9,624 bases of DNA, from contig DASWIV010000212.1 in the NCBI GenBank assembly GCA_036397475.1, positions 1 through 9,624 of the forward strand, read 5' to 3'. The notes beneath the pieces are model-generated. The model was not told where the DNA came from. It was given only the letters and a program-made list of their open reading frames with translations, and searched no databases. The translations under genes were made by a program, and so were the position numbers. Origin of the DNA: DASWIV01 sp036397475 (GTDB lineage: Bacteria; JAJVIF01; JAPKYR01). This document shows, piece by piece, positions 1 through 7,169 of the stretch; position 1 is the first letter of the stretch, and every line of letters starts with the position of its first letter.

Positions 1-2197
1 ATCGATATACCGGATTACCGGTAATTTCAGGGGTCAGGGGGTCGACCAGCTCTACACGGATCGAGTCCCATAACTCCGGATGCTGTGGCAGGCTGAGCCC
101 GTCGCCGAACCGGACTCTCCCGCTTATTCCACCAATGGCGCCGCGAGGAATGAGATTACGGAATCCGTACGCTTTCCAGATCTGGTTATTTTCGTATCGG
201 AAAATTACATGCCCGGGATTAAGGGATGTCGTATGGTCTTCAACGATCTGTATCGCGCGGGTGGCGGCGTAGCCGGTACGGCAGAACACGATATCATCGC
301 CGACCGTGGTGGGAAAGAGGTCGCCCAGCCTGAACGCCACTCCTCCGTTACCGGGAAGTATTGGGTCGCCGTTGGATTTGTTCAGCAGGACCGATTCCAC
401 GAATAAGCCGTGGACATCCCGGGCTTTGACAATATCGAATTCGTCAATCGTGTTTAAGGGACCTTTGCCGAAACAATACTCATCGATCACTCTCGCCTTA
501 TCAATGCCACAAATAGTTATATTCTGGAGTGTGTCCTCATTGTCGTCATACCATGCAGAATAAGAGCCAAGGATCGGATAAAATGGACGTCCATACTCTT
601 CCGCCCAGATCCTGTGTTCCTGCAGCATGGATTCGAGCCGGTCAAATGGTACCTTGCTCTCGTAATCCCAGTAATAGGAGAACCTGTCATAGTAACATGA
701 CGCCATGTACGCGTCGGTCGTGCAGAGATACGGGAGGTCTTCGGCTTTATAATGAGGATGGAACAGCCATTCATAAACGGTGATAACACGTCCGTTCAGG
801 TCGGGTTCTATGTGGAGACGCCCGAGGAAATCAGCGTATCGTTTGTAAATCTGGAACAGCTCTGGCTCCTGATGCTGTTCCGGGAAAGGTTCGATATCGA
901 AATGAAGTCCAACCACTGAGTTGTAGTCAGGATTTTCAAGTATCCGCGTTCTTATGCTCTCAAGGAGGTGATCGAAAAATACCTGGGTATATTTTTCAGG
1001 CGGATCCATGCAGGGATCTAATGACGCAGGCGGGAATCCCAGGTTATCGAAATTGAGATGCACCTGGACCTCCGGAGCGAACAGATTCATCCATTTGACG
1101 TAATCGGAGATCCAGTCGTGTTCGGCAAGGTAACCTGAGTTGCATATTTCTCCATATTCGATGATCAGCCATTCGCCTCCCATTTCGTCGCGGAAACTGG
1201 AAATAAACTGGTTGAAATTTACTGGAAGTTTATTAGTGTTTGGATTCTCGAGCCTGAAGCCATAAACGCCTTTTCCGGTCGGAAGCGGAACTATGCCATC
1301 TTCAGGTGGCCACGAGAAATTTATCCAGTGGTAGGCATTGTACGGGGCGTCGTCACCATCTTCGGACTGTGATTTTGGACTGACCGCAGTAAGGAGGAGG
1401 CGGTAGTTGCCGTCTGCGATGTCGGGAATACTCCCCCCCCATTCTCCATCATCACCGAATTGAGCCAGTCTAATCTTATGGCCATAGCCCGTTTTATACA
1501 TGTCGAGATATGCAGTAGTGATATCGTCCTGCCAGTCGGAGATCTGGATGTGAAAAAATCGCCCGGTCAATTCTGCCGGACCGAATTCGTATGGCTCTGA
1601 CGTGTTATCCGCGACAACAGCGTCAAGTACAAACGTCGTCAGGCCTGGTAGATCCTTGTTTTTGTAGTGAAATGTGATCTCGCGCGAGGAGGATTCCCCA
1701 GGCTGGATCGCTCTCAGCGGATTTTCTTTTGCATACGCTATGAATGGGTCGGGATTAATTTCGGACGCGCCAGTACGTGTTGTCCAGCCATCGGCACCGA
1801 TGGGAGTAAGTGGGGAGTCTGCGGGAAACATGAAACGGACATCGCGCAGCTCGAACTGGAACGGATTTGTGAATTCGATGGAAATAAGAGCTTTTTTATC
1901 AGCAGGTGAGTGCGAAATTTTTTCAAGTTTCAGCATGTTCGGAAAATATTTCCAGAAATAGGCAAGGTCGTAATGCGTGTTTGTCGTTCTTTCGGGTAGG
2001 AATTCGAAATCGCCTGTGGCCGGATCGAAAGCTAGGGCCTGGACAGCGGACGTGTGTCCGTCTTCCGGGAACATTCTGAATTCCGAGGTTCCGGGATCCG
2101 TCGCGGCGCGTTCATCTGACCTGATCGGGTCGGCGTGATTCCCTGCGCAACCGAATGAAAAAGACATCAGGATGAGAACGAGTGCAATATTTTTCAT
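1..2197 (-). CDS. Large secreted lipoprotein with TIM-barrel-like core (3' end outside window)
   Basis: One frame stays open from an ATG at 2197 to the left edge, giving 732 codons and no stop, so the gene is partial. The N-terminus MKNIALVLILMSFSFGC is a lipoprotein signal with cysteine 17 as the likely lipid-modified residue; phenylalanine at -2 makes the lipobox imperfect. The residue after Cys is Ala, so in a Gram-negative the protein would probably go to the outer membrane. Residues about 40-290 look beta-rich, including a DWQDD segment at 221-225. Residues about 295-620 alternate strands and helices like a TIM barrel: VHLNFD ends at residue 384, GLHFDIEPF lies at 430-438 and resembles acid-bearing strand ends of GH18-like glycosidases, and GSYSAW ends at 549. 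From about 685, GISGRVRF begins a likely carboxypeptidase-regulatory-like beta-sandwich. I do not recognise the family; sugar hydrolysis or binding is only a hypothesis. It lies downstream of the RDD gene, 75 bases away. Confidence 0.88.
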   Translation of the reverse strand, partial: MKNIALVLILMSFSFGCAGNHADPIRSDERAATDPGTSEFRMFPEDGHTSAVQALAFDPATGDFEFLPERTTNTHYDLAYFWKYFPNMLKLEKISHSPADKKALISIEFTNPFQFELRDVRFMFPADSPLTPIGADGWTTRTGASEINPDPFIAYAKENPLRAIQPGESSSREITFHYKNKDLPGLTTFVLDAVVADNTSEPYEFGPAELTGRFFHIQISDWQDDITTAYLDMYKTGYGHKIRLAQFGDDGEWGGSIPDIADGNYRLLLTAVSPKSQSEDGDDAPYNAYHWINFSWPPEDGIVPLPTGKGVYGFRLENPNTNKLPVNFNQFISSFRDEMGGEWLIIEYGEICNSGYLAEHDWISDYVKWMNLFAPEVQVHLNFDNLGFPPASLDPCMDPPEKYTQVFFDHLLESIRTRILENPDYNSVVGLHFDIEPFPEQHQEPELFQIYKRYADFLGRLHIEPDLNGRVITVYEWLFHPHYKAEDLPYLCTTDAYMASCYYDRFSYYWDYESKVPFDRLESMLQEHRIWAEEYGRPFYPILGSYSAWYDDNEDTLQNITICGIDKARVIDEYCFGKGPLNTIDEFDIVKARDVHGLFVESVLLNKSNGDPILPGNGGVAFRLGDLFPTTVGDDIVFCRTGYAATRAIQIVEDHTTSLNPGHVIFRYENNQIWKAYGFRNLIPRGAIGGISGRVRFGDGLSLPQHPELWDSIRVELVDPLTPEITGNPVYR

Positions 2198-2244
2198 GTT
2201 ATTCACTGGATAGACGCATTCCCCGCGAATGAAATCACCCGATA

Positions 2245-2250
2245 ATTATA
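2245..2250 (-). promoter_or_regulatory. Possible -10 element for the lipoprotein gene
   Basis: The minus strand reads TATAAT here, 47 bases before the lipoprotein start and inside the 75-base gap after the RDD stop codon. No convincing -35 hexamer is found 16-18 bases upstream (the 17-bp position reads ATCCAC). The lipoprotein could therefore have its own start point or simply be read through from the SpoIIM-RDD genes. No good Shine-Dalgarno site is visible before the ATG (CAGTGAATAAC precedes it). Confidence 0.25.
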
Positions 2251-2272
2251 TCCTACTTTTCCGCCAGGTGGA

Positions 2273-3073
2273 TTATTGTCCTGGCTCCTGTGGATTAATA
2301 TTACTAATCTTCTGCAGAAGGTCCTCGTCATCCAACGACTTGATCTCTTCGTCTGTAATTCTGGACCTGAGCCTGTCGGCGGAATCTTTCGCGAATTTCG
2401 ACCTGAGGTGGCCGGGAAGGGAATCGCGCCGCGTCAGAAACCGGACAATGAGATTAATTTCAGCTTCCGTTATTTTTATTTTTGAAAGGCTTCGCGCGGT
2501 CTTGTCGGATTCCAGCTGGCTGGATATTTTCTTGTCAGCGGCACGCGACGCGGAGATTACCTCGTCAATGGTCAGCCTGCGACGCCGCACGACCACCGTG
2601 CCGGCGGCTATATCTCCAAGCCTCTGGTATCGGGGGGTAAATATCATTATGAATATGGTGATTCCAACAGCGGCGAGTGCATTGTCGACAATTCGTATCA
2701 CATTCCTGACCGCACAGGCACCGATATCGGCTGGGGCGCCGTCAGCCATTGCGACTCTCAATCCCATGATCTGTTTCCCCGGAGTTTGTCCCCAGTTGAT
2801 CCATTCAAAGAAGAAATAATATCCCCAGATCAGGAACGTAGTGACCGCAATGTAAATGGCCAGGGCTACCGACATTCCCTTCGAGATATCCTCAAAGTCG
2901 GAAAATCTGATGCTGCCTCCAAGATAAAAAATTATTGATATTCCGAATATGCCTAAAGTTATGAGGATGGAATCAATGATGAATGCGGTCATGCGGCTTC
3001 CGAGTCCGGCGAGCGTATAACTCAGCCGTACATTTTCGCTTGTCAGGACTGCTATTCGATCTGATGCTGTCAT
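2273..3073 (-). CDS. RDD family membrane protein with charged C-terminal extension
   Basis: A 266-residue protein of the RDD family, inner-membrane proteins whose biochemical role is mostly unknown (some are linked to ion transport). The hallmark residues are present: R27, A30 and D34 in the first membrane helix (SRMTAFIID), TPGK at 97-100 followed by GLRV, R123/R127/D130 in RNVIRIVD, and RLGDIAAGT at 151-159. Hydrophobic segments lie at about 28-52, 68-90 and 132-146. After residue 163 comes a hydrophilic tail of about 100 residues with an RFLTRRDSLP segment (211-220). A similar tail (an FL-RR pattern followed by R..lA) is, from memory, common in RDD proteins encoded beside SpoIIM. The ATG follows the SpoIIM stop by 4 bases (TGAGTAAATG), so translational coupling is likely; GAGG lies 13 bases upstream, a weak site. 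Confidence 0.93.
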   Translation of the reverse strand: MTASDRIAVLTSENVRLSYTLAGLGSRMTAFIIDSILITLGIFGISIIFYLGGSIRFSDFEDISKGMSVALAIYIAVTTFLIWGYYFFFEWINWGQTPGKQIMGLRVAMADGAPADIGACAVRNVIRIVDNALAAVGITIFIMIFTPRYQRLGDIAAGTVVVRRRRLTIDEVISASRAADKKISSQLESDKTARSLSKIKITEAEINLIVRFLTRRDSLPGHLRSKFAKDSADRLRSRITDEEIKSLDDEDLLQKISNINPQEPGQ

Positions 3074-3077
3074 TTAC

Positions 3078-4127
3078 TCAGTCAAGCCTCAAATGGGTAG
3101 TCGTTCTTAATTCGTTTCTATCCTCGTCCTGATATGCCGTTCCGGCGTTCAGGAGATAGTAAATGAATCCTGAGAAAAGGATCGCGGCGAATAATATTTT
3201 TATCCATTGAAGTAAAACTATCGGAATGTTCGGTTTGAACGGGGTGATGAATCCCTCTATTATCCCTGCGAAGAGGAGCAGGACCATTACGCCGCCGAGC
3301 AGGATCATCGCGGTTCGCCCCTCGATTCGAAGCGCGTCGCCCCTTGAATATTTTCCAGGTACGAGTAAGCCTCTCGCGATGAGGAATCCTCCGGCTCCCG
3401 CGATGCAGATTGCCGGAATCTCGAGCACTCCGTGTGGGAGAATTCCGGACCACCAGTAAAGGTCGTAATTAATATCCCTGGTTATGAACATATTCCCTAT
3501 CACGCCCAGGAGAAAGCCGTTGAAAATCAATGCGAATAGCGTTCCGATCCCGTAGAAAAATCCTCCCGCGATCGCGACAATGCATGCCCTTATGTTATTG
3601 AAAATTATGAAAGTGCTCATTACCAGCATCGCGTCTTCAGGAATCGCGGTAGCGAGCTGGGACGGGCCTTCCGTGAGTTCCCTCTCGTACTGCCGCAGGC
3701 TGGGCTGAGCCATTACAAGCTGGCCCCATTCGTTGTCGATGCTGTATGCGATACCCCCGACAATTCCGGCACCCAGTATCAATGCTACGGATAGCAGAAT
3801 CATCCTGTACTCGCGACGGACTGTGACCGGAAAATCCCTGGCCATGAATTTTACGATCCCATAATAAACAGGCTGGCGTCGCCGGTGGATCAGATGATGA
3901 GCCCTCCCGACCAGTTCATTGAGATATTCGGTCAGCATGGGCGAGCGAAGCACGTAGCGGGCACGCGCGAGGTCGGAGGACGCCAGGCGGTAAAGGTGTC
4001 CAAGCTCTCTGAGTTCCTCGCGATGGAATCCCTTCAGGCCCTTAGTTTCAGCACGCGCGATCAGGTCTTCCAGCCGACGGTAGGACAATTCACGCTCCAT
4101 GAGGAATTTTGTCAATTCCGATGCCAT
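3078..4127 (-). CDS. SpoIIM (stage II sporulation protein M / DUF95) family membrane protein
   Basis: A 349-residue polytopic inner-membrane protein if read from the ATG at 4127. An in-frame GTG at 4145 would add six residues; I prefer the ATG because a candidate -10 box at 4160-4165 would leave almost no leader for the GTG. Family marks: a soluble helical N-terminus with LYRLASSDLARAR at 45-57, IFNN near 175-178, the LPHGVLEIPAICIAGAG block at about 231-246, and AGIIEGFITP at about 287-296. Membrane segments lie at about 110-130, 168-190, 195-214, 234-252, 273-293 and 305-327. In Bacillus, SpoIIM acts with SpoIID and SpoIIP in septal peptidoglycan remodelling during engulfment, but most family members are in non-sporulating bacteria next to RDD genes and have no proven role. 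Its RDD partner follows after 4 bases. Confidence 0.92.
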   Translation of the reverse strand: MASELTKFLMERELSYRRLEDLIARAETKGLKGFHREELRELGHLYRLASSDLARARYVLRSPMLTEYLNELVGRAHHLIHRRRQPVYYGIVKFMARDFPVTVRREYRMILLSVALILGAGIVGGIAYSIDNEWGQLVMAQPSLRQYERELTEGPSQLATAIPEDAMLVMSTFIIFNNIRACIVAIAGGFFYGIGTLFALIFNGFLLGVIGNMFITRDINYDLYWWSGILPHGVLEIPAICIAGAGGFLIARGLLVPGKYSRGDALRIEGRTAMILLGGVMVLLLFAGIIEGFITPFKPNIPIVLLQWIKILFAAILFSGFIYYLLNAGTAYQDEDRNELRTTTHLRLD

Positions 4128-4159
4128 TAAATTCGATTTTATCACATGTATCGTAAAGA

Positions 4160-4187
4160 AAAATACCTTCTCTCCAAACTTGTTGAA
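4160..4187 (-). promoter_or_regulatory. Candidate promoter for SpoIIM-RDD
   Basis: On the minus strand TTCAAC (4187-4182) and TATTTT (4165-4160) are separated by 16 bases and resemble a sigma-70 type promoter. The predicted start point near 4153 gives a leader of about 25 bases before the ATG at 4127. The -35 box overlaps the -35 region of the candidate promoter reading the other way. Confidence 0.3.
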
Positions 4188-4208
4188 TCGGATTTGGTTT
4201 TTTATTAT
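4180..4208 (+). promoter_or_regulatory. Candidate promoter for the HEAT-permease-propeller genes
   Basis: TTGTTG (4180-4185) and TATTAT (4203-4208) are spaced by 17 bases, with a predicted start near 4215. The -10 box matches consensus at 5 of 6 positions, the -35 box at only 3 of 6. It is the only reasonable plus-strand promoter I see in the divergent intergenic region. Confidence 0.35.
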
Positions 4209-4221
4209 GGATAGCAGAAGT

Positions 4222-4225
4222 GGAG
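4222..4225 (+). promoter_or_regulatory. Ribosome-binding site of the HEAT-repeat gene
   Basis: GGAG sits 10 bases before the ATG at 4236. It is a little far but supports that start. It is one of the few recognisable Shine-Dalgarno sites in the window. Confidence 0.45.
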
Positions 4226-4235
4226 ATGATTTCTA

Positions 4236-5024
4236 ATGCCTTATGATTTGAAGCCTTTATACAATGCGATCATGTGGGAGAATCCTGAATCGATCAGGAT
4301 CGCGATCTCCGATTTGCATTCGAATCTCAATAAACTTGAGCTCAGGGAGATTCCCGAAGCGGTCGAGGTGATCGCGAGCCTCTATTATATCGACCTGGGC
4401 GACCATCCGGACTTCGTGCATGTTGTGGAAGAAGCGGTCAGTACTATCGCCGAGATCGGCGAGCCTGCGGTAGCTACCCTGATGTGGCTCCTGAATGAAT
4501 CGGACACCAAGGCAAACCTCATGCTGGCGCGGACACTTGGACGGATAGGCCCTTCCGCCTACGGCGCGTTGAAGGACCTTTATTATAACGGCACCACCGC
4601 ATGGCAGAGGATAATGGCGCTGTTCGCGCTCGCGAAAATGGATGAAGCGGCACTCATGGAAATTTTTCCGGATGTCGTCATTTCACTTGACGATTCGGAC
4701 CGCGAGCTGAGAGACACAGCGGCGAGGACAATTGGCAGGATCGTAAACGCATTCAAACCCGGACAGCTTCCAAGAGATATCGTTAATCAAGCTTTTTACA
4801 GGCTTGTGAATCATCTCGGAGATTCAAGTTCGGTTGTACGTGCGAAATGCGTCAGGGCGATAGGAAAATTCGCGAGGAACAATTACCTTCAGCCGGAGGA
4901 AGTGGGAATCGCGACCGAACAGGTAGGAGCGCTGCTTGGCTCCAATAACAGTGAACCCGACCCGATGTTCATAGTGAGGAAGGAAGCGGAACTCGCCCTG
5001 CAGTACCTTGGGTCTCATAATTGA
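4236..5024 (+). CDS. HEAT-repeat protein
   Basis: A 262-residue protein with no signal peptide or membrane segment, so probably cytosolic. It is built of paired helices typical of HEAT/armadillo solenoids. The clearest repeats are LMWLLNESDTKANLMLARTL plus GRIG (about 82-105), a VVISLDD...LRDTAARTIGRI unit (about 147-170), LVNHLGDSSSVVRAKCVRAI plus GKFA (about 191-214), and VRKEAELALQYLG at the end. Such repeats bind other proteins; some bacterial relatives are phycobilisome-lyase-like PBS repeats, but no catalytic residue can be assigned. It is the first gene of the plus-strand run, and its stop codon is 4 bases before the ATG of the permease gene. A cytosolic partner or scaffold for that membrane protein is an inference from position only. 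Confidence 0.88.
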   Translation: MPYDLKPLYNAIMWENPESIRIAISDLHSNLNKLELREIPEAVEVIASLYYIDLGDHPDFVHVVEEAVSTIAEIGEPAVATLMWLLNESDTKANLMLARTLGRIGPSAYGALKDLYYNGTTAWQRIMALFALAKMDEAALMEIFPDVVISLDDSDRELRDTAARTIGRIVNAFKPGQLPRDIVNQAFYRLVNHLGDSSSVVRAKCVRAIGKFARNNYLQPEEVGIATEQVGALLGSNNSEPDPMFIVRKEAELALQYLGSHN

Positions 5025-5028
5025 GAAT

Positions 5029-5784
5029 ATGACCAGACTTCTTCAGTGGGAATGGCTGTCACCAATAGAAAGGTTCGATTATAACCGCCTGAACGGGCGT
5101 GGCAGCAGGTTGTGGGGAGAAATCTGCTACTACTCGGTCCTTTCGCTGTTCATGCTCAGGCTGGTTGGATTAATGCCTCCGGATTTCTGGCGGCCGGTCG
5201 CCTACAATTCAATTCTATTCGCCGGATGGATTATGTTCCTTGCCGTCCCTGGAATCAGTTATTCGCTTATCGCGAAACCGGTCAGGGACGGGACCCTTGA
5301 AATCGAGACTGTCATACCCGTTTCACGTACGGGATACATCTTCGGGAAATACAAAGTCGGGATTCTGGTGCTTTTGAGATGGACCCTGCCGCTGTTTATT
5401 ACCGGGTTTATCGCGGATCCGTCTATGGACTATGCGGTTATCAAGCTGTCGCAATTTTTTAAGCTGAGGGAAATTGGAGACCGGCAGTTATGGTCCATGA
5501 TGCTGGTTGCTTTCATGTACTACGCTGGCATCTGGGTTGTTGTATTTTTTTCATCGTACGCATTAGCCCGTCGCGGCCATTCGCTTATCGAATTACTTGG
5601 CGTTGCGTTAATTACAATTTTGATTTTACTATTCGTGAATGTTAAAGCTGAATTGTACACTAACTACTCTGCGCTTCGGAATCCATTCGATGCAGGAAGC
5701 GGAGTAATATTCAACGTGCTTGGACTGGAGGCTGGATTATCAATGGTGTTCCTTCTCTCGTTCGTCAACGGGTTGAAAAGATGA
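5029..5784 (+). CDS. ABC-2-type transporter permease-like membrane protein
   Basis: A 251-residue membrane protein. Hydrophobic segments lie at about 32-50, 58-80, 108-128, 156-180, 186-205 and 226-247, the six-helix layout of ABC-2 permeases. The diagnostic region follows helix 2: AKPVRDGTLEIETVIPVSRT (82-101) then GYIFGKY, matching the E..GTLE.l...PvsR....GK pattern with which these permeases meet their ATPase. ABC-2 permeases move polysaccharides, lipids or drugs, or serve gliding and nitrous-oxide systems; the cargo here is unknown. No ATP-binding subunit gene is in the window. The ATG at 5029 is preferred over an in-frame TTG at 5008, which would overlap the HEAT gene by 17 bases. The downstream gene overlaps this stop by ATGA, so the two are very likely co-translated. 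Confidence 0.82.
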   Translation: MTRLLQWEWLSPIERFDYNRLNGRGSRLWGEICYYSVLSLFMLRLVGLMPPDFWRPVAYNSILFAGWIMFLAVPGISYSLIAKPVRDGTLEIETVIPVSRTGYIFGKYKVGILVLLRWTLPLFITGFIADPSMDYAVIKLSQFFKLREIGDRQLWSMMLVAFMYYAGIWVVVFFSSYALARRGHSLIELLGVALITILILLFVNVKAELYTNYSALRNPFDAGSGVIFNVLGLEAGLSMVFLLSFVNGLKR

Positions 5785-7094
5785 GAATGCAATTAAGTAA
5801 TAAGTCGAAAGCGACAATTTCAATTCTTGCGGTGATAATTATCGTCAAAATTGTCATGACCGGATCCGATATTGGCAATTACATAAAATTCCCATTCATG
5901 GTATCAGGCAATAAAGCGCCGTTGGTCGCGGCCATGATTGGCTGGAACAACGTGATCGTTCAACCGGTCGCACCACTCGCGATGTGGGACCATACATCCC
6001 TTAACGAGACTTTCGCCCTGTTCCTCGAGCGTACCGGACTGGTTGATAATCCTCATCGCTTCCGCATAAATACATTTCCTTCTATCGCGAGCCTGAATGG
6101 CGATGTGATCCATTACATTGGACCAGGTGCAAGCAAAAGGGTGGTATTTTCCGGTAACGGCAGGCGCCTGATGCTGGAATATGGCGGCGAATGGCGTTAC
6201 CTTGACCCTGGCAGCGGATCGCCAAGGTTTGTCAATGACGAGAGAGGATCATATCTGCGCAGTTCGACATCGTCCGCCATTTTATCTGAAGATGGCGAGA
6301 AGATTATGATCGCAAAATTCACTTCGCAGTCTTACGGCCAACAGGGAACGCAATACTCTGTCTTCTACCCTGAAACGCACACGAACCGGGAGATCGATTA
6401 CCAGGAGATCTATTTATCCGATCTGGACCTTGAGAAAATAAATGCCGTAACGGGCCACAACAATTACCTGATGGACCTGTCGGACGATGGCACTCGCGCT
6501 GCATATATCGGAAGGGACAGCCTGTATGGGGACTTCAGGATATTCGTGTCCGACCTGGAGTCAGGCGAAACCGCAGGCATAGAAGGAAAGAATTATTACC
6601 AGGACCATTCTCCGCTCTTTGCAGGCAACGACCAATTTGTATTCTTTCTTCGCTCGTATGAAAATGATCTTATTGATGACTTGTATACAGGTTATCCATG
6701 CTATTACGATATTGCCAATAATAAAGTTGTTGAATTTGATGATTTGGATTCCACTTATAATCAGAATAGATTTCTGCCATGGCTTAGTTTGTATGAGGAG
6801 AATGAAATTGCCGGCACCATAACACTCCTTTCTGTTAATGGCTACAATCAATATTCGACCCTTGTCGATCTGCTGGAATTCAATACAGCGTCCGGAGAAT
6901 TAACAAATATTTACCATCACAGGATTGAAAACCTTGAGTTTAAAGATACGTTTGGAAAAGGCCTGATTTTGCATCAGACAGCGACGGGACCCTATAAGGA
7001 TTATTTCTTGATTCGCGATGCCGCAATCTGCGGAAATATAGACAACCTCGAGTTACAGAATTATGATTTCACTTACATCGGCTCATTGCCGTGA
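5781..7094 (+). CDS. Membrane-anchored beta-propeller-like protein
   Basis: A 437-residue protein with a single hydrophobic stretch at about 11-27 after basic residues, best read as an uncleaved anchor with the rest outside the cytoplasm. The remainder is rich in short beta strands with recurring propeller-like phrases: RVVFSGNGRRLML, SAILSEDGEKIMIAKF, LMDLSDDGTRAAYIG, FRIFVSDLESGE and SPLFAGNDQFVFF. The s.dG..i.y..... pattern followed by D...g is typical of TolB/WD40-type blades, and I count about five to six blades. No catalytic triad or lipobox is evident, so peptidase or TolB identity is not supported. The start overlaps the permease stop by 4 bases (ATGA); a second ATG two codons later is possible. 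It probably works with the permease, for example as an extracytoplasmic subunit. Confidence 0.75.
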   Translation: MRMQLSNKSKATISILAVIIIVKIVMTGSDIGNYIKFPFMVSGNKAPLVAAMIGWNNVIVQPVAPLAMWDHTSLNETFALFLERTGLVDNPHRFRINTFPSIASLNGDVIHYIGPGASKRVVFSGNGRRLMLEYGGEWRYLDPGSGSPRFVNDERGSYLRSSTSSAILSEDGEKIMIAKFTSQSYGQQGTQYSVFYPETHTNREIDYQEIYLSDLDLEKINAVTGHNNYLMDLSDDGTRAAYIGRDSLYGDFRIFVSDLESGETAGIEGKNYYQDHSPLFAGNDQFVFFLRSYENDLIDDLYTGYPCYYDIANNKVVEFDDLDSTYNQNRFLPWLSLYEENEIAGTITLLSVNGYNQYSTLVDLLEFNTASGELTNIYHHRIENLEFKDTFGKGLILHQTATGPYKDYFLIRDAAICGNIDNLELQNYDFTYIGSLP

Positions 7095-7169
7095 CAATAA
7101 AGGAGCGTGGGAAGCCATAAAAGCGGTAATGACAATGATTTACGTGCTTCCTGCCGATACTAATCCAAG
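7095..7169 (+). promoter_or_regulatory. Leader between propeller and UbiA genes with weak hairpin and short ORF
   Basis: This 75-base gap has no promoter that I can defend. GGAAGC (7110-7115) can pair with GCTTCC (7146-7151), extended by one G-C and two G-U pairs, and an inner GTAA/TTAC pairing (7126-7129 with 7140-7143) fits in the loop. No U-tract follows, so it is not a classical terminator. A GGAG at 7102-7105 is too far from the UbiA start at 7170 but lies 23 bases ahead of a 17-codon ORF (ATG 7129 to TGA 7182) that overlaps the start of UbiA in another frame. Confidence 0.3.

Noticed and set aside
962..973. Plus-strand AAGGAGGTGATC, a perfect match to the complement of the 16S rRNA 3' end
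   Set aside because: No start codon follows at a usable distance, and the minus strand simply codes Asp-His-Leu-Leu within the lipoprotein. It is not an rRNA fragment; only 12 bases match.
1433..1440. Possible frameshift at the G8 tract
   Set aside because: The frame is continuous across it, with sensible protein on both sides, so no error or break needs to be assumed.
80..1961. Several plus-strand open frames opposite the lipoprotein
   Set aside because: The minus strand carries one uninterrupted frame with a signal peptide and coherent domains; the plus-strand frames are short and unlike any family.
2229..2819. 196-codon plus-strand open frame opposite the RDD gene
   Set aside because: It is antisense to a well-supported RDD protein with all hallmark motifs, has a serine/arginine-rich composition typical of a shadow frame, and has no ribosome site.
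3078..4127. SpoIIM as a sign of a spore-former
   Set aside because: The family is broad, and the RDD neighbour fits the non-sporulation branch; no other sporulation gene is visible.
5008..5028. TTG start for the permease, extending it by seven residues
   Set aside because: It would overlap the HEAT gene and has no better ribosome site; the ATG at 5029 gives a normal N-terminus.
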